A stretch of DNA of 64,000 nt from Glandiceps talaboti. Its lineage: Eukaryota; Hemichordata; Enteropneusta; Spengelidae. The notes beneath the pieces were generated by a model that was not told where the DNA came from, made no database searches, and was given only the letters and a program-made list of their open reading frames with translations. Both the position numbers and the translations under genes were made by a program. This document shows positions 25,655 through 52,709 of the stretch, piece by piece (the stretch's first letter is position 1; every line of letters starts with the position of its first letter). The stretch spans positions 6,222,822 through 6,286,821 of the forward strand of contig NC_135570.1 of assembly GCF_964340395.1 (NCBI RefSeq), written 5' to 3'.

Positions 25655-25990
25655 CCAAGAAAAGAAGAATTCTTTCTGGTAATCACAATTTGTCTAAAAT
25701 GGTGCGACGACGCTCTTTTTTAAATTTTATTTTATTTTTATTTTAATTCTCAACAAACTTGTCACTCAGTCTACTGTTTATGGCAGTTATTGTTCTTTTT
25801 ATTTAGTACTTCAGAGCAAGTGTGTGTGTTTGTGTGTGTGTGTGGGGGGGGGGGGCAGATGTCATTTTTTTGTTCATAATCGGCTCTGCAGTTGTCTTCA
25901 CCGAAGGGAGGGTTATTTTTGTATTTCCCCCTATATCTGCAGTCTGCATGGGCTGGACAAACACACGCTTACCAGAAACATTTTTTTTTG
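25655..25990 (-). repeat. Dispersed repeat family A, copy 2 (inverted)
   Basis: Its reverse complement matches about 9190-9537 block by block: GTTTCTGGTAAGCG, GCCCATGCAGACTGCAGAT, AAAAATAACCCTCCCT, GAAGACAACTGCAGAGCC and CCAGAAAGAATTCTT. It also carries internal GT/G runs (about 25818-25856) and ends next to a T9-G17 tract (25980-26006). Confidence 0.65.
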
Positions 25991-28900
25991 GGGGGGGGGG
26001 GGGGGCGTAACTGTTATATTTTTAAAAAAAATGCAAACAACAGTATACGGTGTTCAATAATTTGGCATTCATTGTTGATATATCGTTTGGATAGTGGTGT
26101 AAATTACGAGTATTTCATTACTTCCGTGTTAGCTGGTATGTATTATAAATTTATATACGATCCTGGTCGTTACATTTCGATTCGAATTTTCATAACTCAA
26201 TTTCGTAATTAATAAAAATAACTTTCATACCTAGTTACTAGCAATCGTCTGAGAAGAATGATTCAAAGCGTGATACTGTGCCAAATTGACTTGACTGGAC
26301 GCTTCGATGATGAAGGTCGATAAATTTAACGTTAGTATCTGATTAGACTTGGAAGTCGAAGTTACTATGTATCACGACATGTATATCAAAACATCGCAAC
26401 TACTTCATTAAGTATTGTTCCTGATAGCTTTGGACATGATACAATTTATAAATTGCTCGGAGTAAACTTGGAAAAAAAACATAGACAAAGTGGCAATATG
26501 TTTAAATGTGAGAAAGTTAGGAATCTACTGTTAAAAAAGAAGACAGTGAAGCGGTCAAATTAAAGGCAGTTGTTAGTGCAAGTTACAGAACAGACAATAA
26601 CTGCGTACTTGGATTCTATCAAGTGATAATGCGATCTTTTCTTCCAGCAAAACACTTGCAACTTGCACTCGCTGAACACTTGTAGTTGCTGTCCTTTATC
26701 AGTTGGTGGACTAAACACTGAGTGGTATTAAAGCAATGCCAGAAGTAGCTTGACACAAAAAAAACCAAGACAATGGGGCATTAAAACTTCAAAAGTTAAA
26801 ATATCTGATCGGTTTGATGATATGATATTTGTGAAGTATGCAACAAATGAAGATGGTGATAAAAATATTAAATACACAAAACGGAGACGTGATTATAATT
26901 ACTTGCCATCAAGTGAACAAGTCAATCCAAAGTAAAAACATTTGGAACTGGGTGAGGACCTTAGAGGAAGGCAGAAGTTGTGGAGTGAGACAATTTTCAA
27001 GGTTAGTGAACACCACCATAGGTATTTATTACACCACACACTTTTCGTATTTTAGCATTATGATTACAGAAGGTCTCTTCTTCTTCCACTTTGGATTTAC
27101 TAAATCCCAATTGGGGCAGAAAATGACTCGAATATGTATTAAGTCCAAATATCTTTACATGTAATAATATTTGGACTTTTAGTTGACAAGTGACACTTTT
27201 TTTTGAGGGAGTTTTAGTTTAAATTTCCCTTCACTGAAAGGAATGAGGTTTTCAATTCTTGGCAGCATATGGATGTCAATTATGTAATGGTTAACGAACG
27301 AGAGAAGGGTAGATATTGCACCAACTGAGTGTGTAGTGCAGCAGAGCACATGGCTGGTTCAATATTTGCACTATTAAAGATAACATTTCTTAGCCCAATA
27401 CACAGCTGAATAGCACCATCAAAAAGATGAATCCTCACACTACTGAAAGTGTTGGGAAGATCATGATTTTGAATGGACAGCAAACACACCCGTGTGTGGT
27501 CACAAATTGGCCAATTGGGTTTGAGGATGTGTAAGCAAATTAGCAAGTCATTGCTAGCAAGAGACCAGTGATTGGCCAATGTATTTCAACCATCTGGCAC
27601 TTGTGGAACAAGTGTTTCTGTCAGTTTGTCATTCCGGGATTTGATTTTGATGTGAGATGACAGTCATGCCGTAGGCACTATACGTTGTGGGGCGTTTGTA
27701 GATAGTAATCTAGTTTGGATTCTCCATGATTTCAGGAACACACAGGTGAGTAAATTTAATCCTCATGTCCTCTAAATGTTTACGTCACCTTCTGATTATT
27801 TTGTTTTTGTCCACGAGAAATTGTTCGCTCCATTTATCTGCTTTTCAAATTATCAAAACCTAAAATTACCAGCAAGATAGAGACATTTACCATTATTCTG
27901 ACACTGTTGTTTGGGTGTACAGCCATATCGTATATATGACTGTCAGATCGATTCATAATGTACCCCAACTGTAGTGTTGTCATCAGTGATTTAAGAATGA
28001 AATGACATTTATACCTCAATGTCTAGTCTACAATACCGGCTTTACACGTCACACCATCTTCTGATCGCAAGGGGGCGGGCTTCCATATGCATCCAGTCCA
28101 ACTGGGCGTGGAAACGAGTGAAAATAATAAGACTCCTGCACATGATTCTAATTGTATCTAGACTATTTTTTTTTAAAATATGCATAAGCTTATATGTAAA
28201 TAAATCTCAGACAAATCAGTCAAATCATACCAGAAATTTTATTTTATAAGCAGTGTTTATGATTACACGTCGTTATAAATGTGATACAAGCAATTGTCAA
28301 AATAACCTTTAAGTTTGTATCAAAGGTTTGTATGAAGACCGTAAACAAAGCAGATGCTCTTCAAGTTTGTGTCTTTCTTGTCGACTACATAAGTTGGTAG
28401 AAATCTGTCATTCTCATCATTTCTGACTTGTCCAACAACTAAATTCCCCACTGTATGACATAAATTGAGATAAAAATTATGTTATGTATGACAAGAGTGA
28501 GATATATGTGTGCTATAATGAGGAAATAGTGATGATTTATACCGCTATAAAGAATGGAAAACATAGTTGTTTGGCGGAGCCCCAGAATTAAGTTCCGCTG
28601 GTGAAGTGAGCAAACCGCTGTATTAGGTCTAAGTGTTCTGAGGTGATGACGATTTGTGGCCATATATCTTTGACCTAGTGCCTGCAAGTGAAGTCTCCAA
28701 GAATAATTGCATTCTTTTTGGGTCCAAAATGTACCTCGTCAAATTCATTTCTTGAATAAATATTCTCATCAAACAGACATACTCTAGATCTCTAGGGAAA
28801 CCGGTGTATTTCTCTTATCCTTTGACTTTCATTGTCAAAAACGATAAATTTACATGTACACCATTAATTACAAGTATATCAACAATCTCATAATAGGTAC

Positions 28901-29363
28901 TTTGCATTCGCAATAAGTTTATGTCATGAGGGTAATAAGATACGGTATTGGTAGTTTTATTATTTTTGTTTTTATTTTCAAGATTTGATTTTAGAGAATT
29001 TAAACCTACTATCCCCACAACGATATTTCAATATTTCAATATCGGTTATTTATAAGCACACTATTATATACTTTGTGATATATTAACAATACTCATATTC
29101 GAATAAACAGATACATATTTTTCACTATATAGACAAGGTATAGAGGTAACAATTCTGTAGGGTTCAGATCTACCCATTGTACGATCTGATTTGTGTTTTC
29201 CGATTTGTTGTTCCGGCTAGTAATCGCCGCCTTCGCACATCTGACGCTGTATAATTGAACATCTCGTTCAAATCTCGCGCTTTTGAGTAGCCAATCAGGA
29301 CAAACGTTACATTACCAGGTACGCACACTGAACTGTTAATAAATGAGGGTATTTTTTCAAGAT
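25991..29363. other. Intergenic space between the convergent MAT and Mx-like genes
   Basis: Small frames at 26750-26935 (plus) and 27280-27579 (minus, beginning at a TTG rather than an ATG) lack recognisable domains. The first is followed by a donor-like CAAG|GTTAGT near 27001. They may be fragments of a decayed gene or transposon. On the minus strand, AATAAA at 28961-28956 is a plausible poly(A) signal for the Mx-like gene, about 400 bases after its stop. Confidence 0.5.
28956..28961 (-). terminator. Candidate poly(A) signal of the Mx-like gene
   Basis: AATAAA on the minus strand, about 400 nt after the stop codon at 29364-29366. No closer canonical hexamer was noticed. Confidence 0.35.
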
Positions 29364-41496
<12,133 letters not shown>

Positions 41497-41600
41497 CGGT
41501 TATGTAGTCGATGTAAGGTGGGAAATGACGTGTTATAAAATGAACAAGTTCTAAAGAAACCCAGTTTATAAATATTGTGTACGGGACTTCCCCTATGACT
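41497..41600 (-). promoter_or_regulatory. Putative core promoter of the Mx-like gene
   Basis: On the minus strand a TTTTATAA sequence lies at about 41533-41540, roughly 40 bases upstream of the ATG at 41496, and TTTATAAA at about 41567-41574. If the first is the TATA box, the 5' UTR would be very short, so the second is more plausible. No perfect ISRE was found in the first 500 bases upstream. Confidence 0.3.
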
Positions 41601-43019
41601 CTGTCATCACATGACATAGACTTTCAAGCGGTTTGCTGAGTGTGCAAGGAACTCGCCTATACAATCAAGCTATATAGGGTGCTGGAATAAATTGTGCAGG
41701 GTAAAACGACTCCCACAGAAACTATTATAATTGTAACTGCAACGTCACAAGAAATCTTACATGACTCTTCTTTCCCTGTGACAAATGGTAGACTCAGTTG
41801 TCAAGGTAACGAGATGTGATTTTTTCGATGGAGCTAGGTAGGCCATGCGTCATGCATGTCGGGGACTTGAGAATTAATACTGTAATCATCACGCGCACTC
41901 ACCTTTGTGATGTCTCATCGAAAGCCTCCTTGAAACTTTAAACTTCCCCAGTTATCAAAAGTGAGCGATGAGTCACTAGAGCTTGTTCATTTGCGTAAAT
42001 TTTGATTTGTTGCAAATTTTCAAGCCTCAGACCTCTCGGGGCATTGAGCATGCAATGTGGTTCATTTATAACTTTAAACTCTTCGGAGTACGGCCGTAAT
42101 ATACAAGATGTCGGCCGTGAGTACAGACCTAATATTCAATTTTCGCACTACGATTAATGCTCAGCAGTGGTTATTTTATGGTTATACTAGTATACATATC
42201 TGACAGCTTCCGTGTTGTCGATTAAATTGATAAACATGGGAAACTTACGTCTCACCCGTTTCATTTCCTCTTTCGTCTGACATAAAAGTCAGAGTTACAG
42301 ACCAGTGTGATAAACTGGTCAAAATATACCAGTTTAATTATTCATATTTCAAAGATGAAAATTCACGTCTAATGAATGTCAAGTTACCCGCTAATTTATA
42401 ACAGACGACAGAGCAATTTATATGAAATTTGCAACTGCAATCCCAGGCACCTTGGATCATATTCACTCGGATATGTGACTTTAATCTAGGCTATAGAAAG
42501 ACAAAATAAATTCACTATAAACCCCATCGTCGCAAACCACGGCCTGTTTTACGGCATAGTTCTTAACAAGCCTCCCTCCCATATTTCAAAATGTAGTGGT
42601 AGAAATAATAACTCTGGCTTGCGAGAACGGTAAAAACCCGAGACCCCGATGAATCACCAAACGCACTTTGACCTATGGCTATTGTGTGCATATTGAAATG
42701 TTTCTGGATAGCGAACTGTCACAACCATATTGACCTCATTACTTGGGACATTATCTGCTTTGCAGATGAAGTTTCCGTCCGTCAGGGTGGGCGTCCGTAG
42801 ATAGCCCTATCTCAGTTTCAACAAAACGTGGAAAAAATATCAGGGTCAGTTAGTAATTTCCTAAATACTTTGAAGTTTTGGACATATAGGCATGTGTAAT
42901 TAATAATGCAAGTAAATGTACAGCCACATTCTTCTGTTCAGAAACTGACCTTAAACATCAATCTTTAAGGTCACATAGTACTTTCTTTACCAAATACACT
43001 TGGAAGCTTTTTCTTTATG

Positions 43020-43330
43020 CTTTACTGTTTGTTTCGGAATGGCCAAGGTCCTTGGGAAAGATTTGAACCACGATTATGCCTCAGACAACTCAGCTGTATA
43101 ATCAGGGACCTGGTAGGATAGAGGTTACAATGTGAATGCTTTAATCCCATGCACATATAAAGGCTTCTATGGATTGTATGCTCCCCAGGGAATTGAGGAA
43201 GTATAAAGGGCTGTTGTGCCGCTATAGATCCCGGGCATCCCAGGAGTAATAATTGTAAAGTGCTTTGAGCACAGAGTGGGAAAGCGCTATATAAAAACAA
43301 CATTTTTTTATTACATTATTATTATATACA
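43020..43330 (+). repeat. Dispersed repeat ending in GCGCTATATAAA plus ATT-rich tail
   Basis: The right end reads GTAAAGTGCTTTGAGCAC .. GGGAAAGCGCTATATAAA then an ATT-rich tail. This layout, a unique body ending in GCGCTATATAAA and a short tandem tail, is a common form of non-autonomous repeats in marine invertebrates. A related end, inverted, is at about 62600-62700. It could be a SINE or a tailed MITE. Confidence 0.5.
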
Positions 43331-44411
43331 TGTTAAAATTACATTGTTTTTCTTCTCTGATTGATTTGAAAGTTCCAACGCAATAACGATGAGAACTGGA
43401 CTGAGCAACACCCACAGACTTTTAACATACTACTAGTATATTACGTGGTTGTTTAATTAAAAGTCTCGTAGCTACCGAAAATCTGATACACACAACTCGA
43501 ACCATTTCAAAGAAAAACGGGAAGTACGGTTAAGTCCTGATAGTAAAAATAGTTTCGGAACCTAACAAAGTGGTAAAAGAAACCTAAAAACAAAAATTAC
43601 CACCGACTGTGCCAAGGTCCACATATCTAGTCACAAGTTAGATAGTTCATGACCCCGCAATCTTAAAATGGAAAATCCCACCATGAGGAATCTCTGGTGT
43701 TAACCATTGATAACGATGAACATCCGACGTATTCAATATCGCAACCGGTCTAATAATTCAATGAACCCTTACAGGTTTCGGCGAGTACGTGCATGTCCTA
43801 AATTTGCGAATAATGGATATATGGATATACCGACAGAGAAATATGCACGCATGCTCAAACTATCAGAAGAGGCCGTTTTCCTGCATTGGCCAAACTGTTG
43901 ACACTCATTTCGGGGTCATGCGTATAAACGAGTGGCCTCGGGGAGTAATGGTGTTGCGACGAGAAGAAGTGAGTCCACAACGGCAAATCCGGGTAACCGA
44001 GACGTGGGTCTGTTCCATTGGCGACATTGTGAGAATAGTGGAAGTAAATATATATTATACGTAAACATGACAGAAACCCTGAATCACGTACACGTGTATA
44101 TCGATCTGCACAGTGACACATAGCACAGTGACACACATTCCAGCTGCAATGATATAGTTGCCCCACATCCACAGCACATTACACAGGAAAGCTGCAATCA
44201 TATTTCAATTACTTAATTACCAAAAAGGTCGTCTACATGTAAATGACAACATTAATGTAGAGTGAACCGTGGAAATAAACCCTTTGAATGTTTGCTGTTA
44301 CTTTGTTAATGACAATTCCAACCTACTTTCAGTTATTAAAAAAAAAGATCTGGGGTCACCATACATATTTTTCAAATAGAGGTCAAATGATATAAAAGTG
44401 TAGTCATTTTA

Positions 44412-44888
44412 GAGAAGGGTTGTAATTCTACGGGTGAACCATTCACTGAATTGCAACAGTGAGTCAGTGAGAAGGGTTGTAATTCTGTGGTTTGGCCATT
44501 CACCGAGTTGTAACAGTTCAGTGAGAAGGGTTGTAATTCTATGGTTGGACCATTGACTGAGTGTTAACAGTTCCACGAGAAGGGTTGTAATTATGTGGTT
44601 TGGCCATTCACCGAGTTGTAACAGTTCAGTGAAAAGGGTTGTAATTCTATGGTTGGACCATTGACTGAGTGTTAACAGTTCCACGAGAAGGGTTGTAATT
44701 CTGTGGTTAGACCATTCACCGAGTTGTAACAGTTCAGTGAAAAGGGTTGTAATTCTGTGGTTAGCCCATTGACTGAGTTGTAACAGTCCATTGAGAAGGG
44801 TTGTAATTCTGTGGTCGGACCATTGACTCGTAACAGTTCACTGAGAAGGGTTGTAATACGTATTAAACAGCTCATTGAAAAGGGTAAA
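44412..44888. repeat. 54-bp minisatellite, nine units, with two-unit higher-order pattern
   Basis: Units begin GAGAAGGGTTGTAATTCT at about 44412, 44469, 44524, 44578, 44632, 44686, 44740, 44794 and 44844; the last is truncated. Units alternate between a TTTGGCCATTCACCGAG type and a TTGGACCATTGACTGAG type, giving a 108-bp dimer. Because 54 is divisible by three, minus-strand frames with 18-residue repeats appear (44409-44684 and 44672-44875); I do not regard them as genes. Confidence 0.9.
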
Positions 44889-45877
44889 CAATCAGGGCAT
44901 ATACTGATTCAAAGTGCTTACCTACACGATCGCTAATTTGAGTACTGAAGGTTTTTTTAAGCTGTATATTTTGTGAGGCTACTACATGGTCATTAAAAGC
45001 AGTACACCAACTTTTCAATTATAGAAACAAGAACAAAATAAATTGAAGAAAAAATCGAATTTATTCAAATGAATAATGATACTTCAAGTCAATATGATAT
45101 GAATGCAAATTTGATTCAAATTCGTATTAAGCGGGCAAATCTACATTTGATTGAAACCCAATTTTATGTGTTTTTACAAATACTGTCTAAAGACTTCTCT
45201 TTCAATCATTTTTTAAAAAGTATTAGACACTGGCAATAATTCTGATACGTCAAAGACTGTCCCCTGAACAGTGATATCAGATAACAGGTAGAAATACAAA
45301 TACTAGTAATAATTCGTTTTGAAAGTCAACAAACAAACATACAAAACAAAATCATGTGAAAACGTCAACGCCAATGTATCACTAATGATTTAGCTGAACA
45401 CCCCCCTCCCCACAGCTTTTCAAACTTAACGCCAAACATCTCAGCTAACATGTTGGCTTGATCTAGTTGGCAATGAAAATCATGTAACTGTCGCTTCTTA
45501 AAAGCCATACGAAATCGGCCGCATTAAAATGTTCGCCACAAGGGGCTCAGTTTTAGTTGGTTATGTTTATGGAAACACCACACAAATAAACACGCAAACA
45601 ACCCAAACAAACAGACAGACAGCACAAATCAACCAACACTGACAAACACGACAGACAAGAACGAGAGCGTAATCACATATGAACACCAAAAATGTTTCTA
45701 TGCAACGAGAATTACGATATGTTTTCATATCTGATATATGTAACGATCACTGTAGAAATACTCCTCCAGTGAAAAAAAAATTCCTACTTCATATGGGAAA
45801 AAATATTGTTGCTTGATCATATGTTGCTATCAAACCAACGACACCACATTCACAGTACTAGTCCCAATCTGCTACTA

Positions 45878-45890
45878 CGCCATCTAGTGG
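45878..45890 (-). promoter_or_regulatory. CTCF-like motif
   Basis: The minus strand reads CCACTAGATGGCG, matching the CTCF core consensus CCASYAGRKGGCR at every position. It lies between the Mx-like and K2P genes, where an insulator would be plausible. Binding is not shown by sequence. Confidence 0.45.
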
Positions 45891-46930
45891 CAGCGAGTGA
45901 ACCAGGCTCGAGGTTCTAGTACATAGTCGAAAGCTTTCATAAATGCTTTTCGTATTTACAAACAATTTTCAGTTTGTTGATATTGATATGTAATTACTCT
46001 GTCGTTCGTGTTTGTCAGTGTTAATAGGTATATTTTTGTCTGTTTTACTTTGTTTTCTCGTAAACATAACTAGCTAACCCCCCTTGGTTATACAAGCAGG
46101 GTGACCCTAAGCAACCTAGCTGGAACTACTTAATTGAAATATTCTGAAAATATCAAAAACAAAATGAATTAGTGAAGTTACCGTGATAATGTCAATGGAC
46201 TGAACAATGTAGATTGGTGTAGTGAATTTGAACTTCTCATAGAGAATATATATGTAAATGTCACCTGTCAATCATTCGCTATGCCGCAGTCTCAGTTACA
46301 CAGTCACAGACTTGTCGTTGGGGGTTTACGCCTAATAGTTACGCCCCAAACGAGTTTGGCCATAAAAGTGAGAGCCCTCAACGACGAAAGTCTGAGTAAC
46401 AGAGACAAGTGCAGCCGATATTAATTTTGCATGCGCAGTAAAATCCGTGCACTTCAAACTTTGCATAGATTTTAATCTCACAGAAACAGAAAATATCTGA
46501 GTTGCATCTTATCCCTGAAAATAATTATTTTCTTTCTTGGTGCATATACACAGCGGCAAGTATTATTCAGTGAAATGTACATTGAAAGTAACCTTAGCTA
46601 CACATAACAAGTCTTAATAAACCTTTTGAAAAATGCCGTCTCAACTGTCATTATCAAAATGATATGAACGTTGCATTTCAGAGCATAGGGGCCCGTAATA
46701 TTTCTTAGATAGTTGTTTTCCTTGTCTACAGGCTAAATATAACAATGTTTTGACTATGAATATATTTCCCCTGTCTTTATGGAAAGAACAGAATATCTAG
46801 TGTATATTTACTTTTGTAGTAGCAGGATTCGAGTGATATTTTCCAAATCTAAGCAATAATTCGTATTACTGTGTTCCCGAGTTGCATTGACAAATGGCGG
46901 TGTTTATACGTAACCTCGGTATATCATAGG

Positions 46931-51232
<4,302 letters not shown>

Positions 51233-51299
51233 CTGGTAGTATTGAACGTACTGGAACATACCTAGCCACCACTTGTAATTAACTGAACACAAACATGAT

Positions 51300-51515
51300 A
51301 TGACGATAAAAATTATAAACAATCCGATGACGTAATTTATCATACGTATAAAAATGTTAAAGAAATTCCTACATGTAATAAACTGTTTTAACAATGCCAA
51401 AAGACAATTGTAATGTTACAGAAAACATTCATCGACATTAAAATCATTTTAAAATAGCTTAATCAAGGTTATTACAGAGTGTATGTAAATACTTGAGTAA
51501 AAAGCTGCTTGTTCC
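51300..51515 (-). repeat. Dispersed repeat family B, copy 2 (inverted)
   Basis: The reverse complement contains AAGCAGCTTTTTACTCAAGT, a TTGATTAA block, an AATTTCTTTAACATTTTTAT block and AAATTACGTCATCGGATTG followed by TTTATAA, matching about 61570-61785 in order. It is the closest pair in the family. Confidence 0.6.
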
Positions 51516-51550
51516 ACTTTAAACAATTAACATTCAACTATTAAACTTAC

Positions 51551-51620
51551 TCTCAGTCCACTGCTGCCTTCGTTGAATTGTTATCATGTTACGCATTGGA
51601 AGAAGTTAAACTGTAGCCAT
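51551..51620 (-). other. Possible 5' non-coding exon of the K2P gene
   Basis: The minus strand has a very strong donor CTGAGA|GTAAGTTT at 51551/51550. Joined to the acceptor-like site at about 49647 it would make a spliced 5' UTR containing a short upstream frame that terminates before the main ATG. No promoter element was identified. Inference from splice-site strength only. Confidence 0.25.
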
Positions 51621-52550
51621 CAGTTCAGCAAGTGTCTCTGTATACATTTTTATCATGAACTCGCAATGATAAGGCAACACCATTTGCCATGACAGAGCCA
51701 TGCTGTAGTCAGTTGGCATCCCATGGGCTCTATTACCGCTGAGACCACTAAAAGATTTTAGTGGTCTGAGGTTACCGTGCGTAGATTCAAAGTTAAATAT
51801 TATTAAAAATAAATGAGTACATAATTACATAATATTTAGTATGGTTGATGTACAGACCAGCTGAACATTCCTCTTCTACATCCAAACACACAAAACTATT
51901 TCAATGCATATGTTGTAATCGTATCTATGACAGTTACCGAGTTAACTTCTATCATCGTACGATCATAGGATAAATGAGCAGACAACAGCTGGAAACATCT
52001 TGTATATGCGTGTTATTAATTTGACGTCAATGGAAATAACGGGCGCCTGCTTAAACGTGGATGCGTGCCCTGTCTATTATTTCATCATTTATTCCGATTC
52101 AATTTGTCATCATCTTCAGGTCGTGCACGTGGTTTGAATAAGTGTATTTATGCGAATTGGCAATTTGCATCCATTCAAGTCGTACAAATGTTTTGTACAT
52201 TAAGAAAGAATTTATCAAAAAAGCGCTTAAGTATCGACCGTCATATTTAATTCAAGTATTTGTACACAGTTTTCTCTATGCTGTCGTGGGGACCTTCTTC
52301 CTTACACCTCCCCCTCGTTGAGTGTATCTACGTCATATTTTGTAGTCGTGGTGACACATCTGCGGTGCTTGATCGTTTTGATTTATTCATACCAAATATG
52401 GAAAACGAAAATATCACCCAGACACTAAAATTGTAATCAGGAATCAACGCACGGTCTCAATTTCACTTAGTAAATGGAAAGTGAATGAATTTAAAATTCA
52501 AAGGGGAGTTGCTCCATCTCATCTTTGATAGCATTATATGTTATCAGATA
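51621..52550. other. Intergenic region
   Basis: No gene recognised. A short inverted repeat around 51745-51765 (ACCACTAAAAGATTTTAGTGGT) is perfect over 10 bases per arm. Confidence 0.5.
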
Positions 52551-52555
52551 TTATG

Positions 52556-52705
52556 TTGTGTTGTGTTGTGTTGTGTTGTGTTGTGTTGTGTTGTGTTGTG
52601 TTGTGCTGTGCTGTGCTGTGCTGTGCTGTGCTGTGTTGTGTTGTGTTGTGTTGTGTTGTGTTGTGTTGTGTTGTGTTGTGTTGTGTTGTGTTGTGTTGTG
52701 TTGTG
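52556..52705. repeat. (TTGTG)n pentanucleotide microsatellite with a CTGTG block
   Basis: Thirty perfect 5-base units; six consecutive units (52606-52635) are CTGTG and the rest TTGTG. Cys/Val/Leu frames here are artefacts. Confidence 0.97.
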
Positions 52706-52709
52706 TTCT

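Larger units (their letters stand above)
41601..46930. other. Spacer between the Mx-like gene and the K2P channel gene
   Basis: No coding exon recognised. It holds a dispersed repeat at 43020-43330, the 54-bp minisatellite at 44412-44888 and a CTCF-like site at 45878-45890. The 3' UTR of the K2P gene must extend into the right end; no clear poly(A) hexamer was identified close to its stop codon. Confidence 0.6.

Noticed and set aside
27280-27579. 99-residue minus-strand frame as a gene
   Set aside because: It begins at a TTG, lacks domain signatures and splice context; no support.
41497-41950. ISRE in the Mx-like proximal promoter
   Set aside because: GAAA and GAAACT words occur (about 41920-41938) but with wrong spacing; the only full match is in intron 1.
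44409-44875. Minus-strand frames with 18-residue repeats
   Set aside because: Explained by the 54-bp minisatellite whose unit is divisible by three; no start context or splice signals.
44412-44888. CRISPR-like array
   Set aside because: Units are contiguous without unique spacers, and the genome is eukaryotic.
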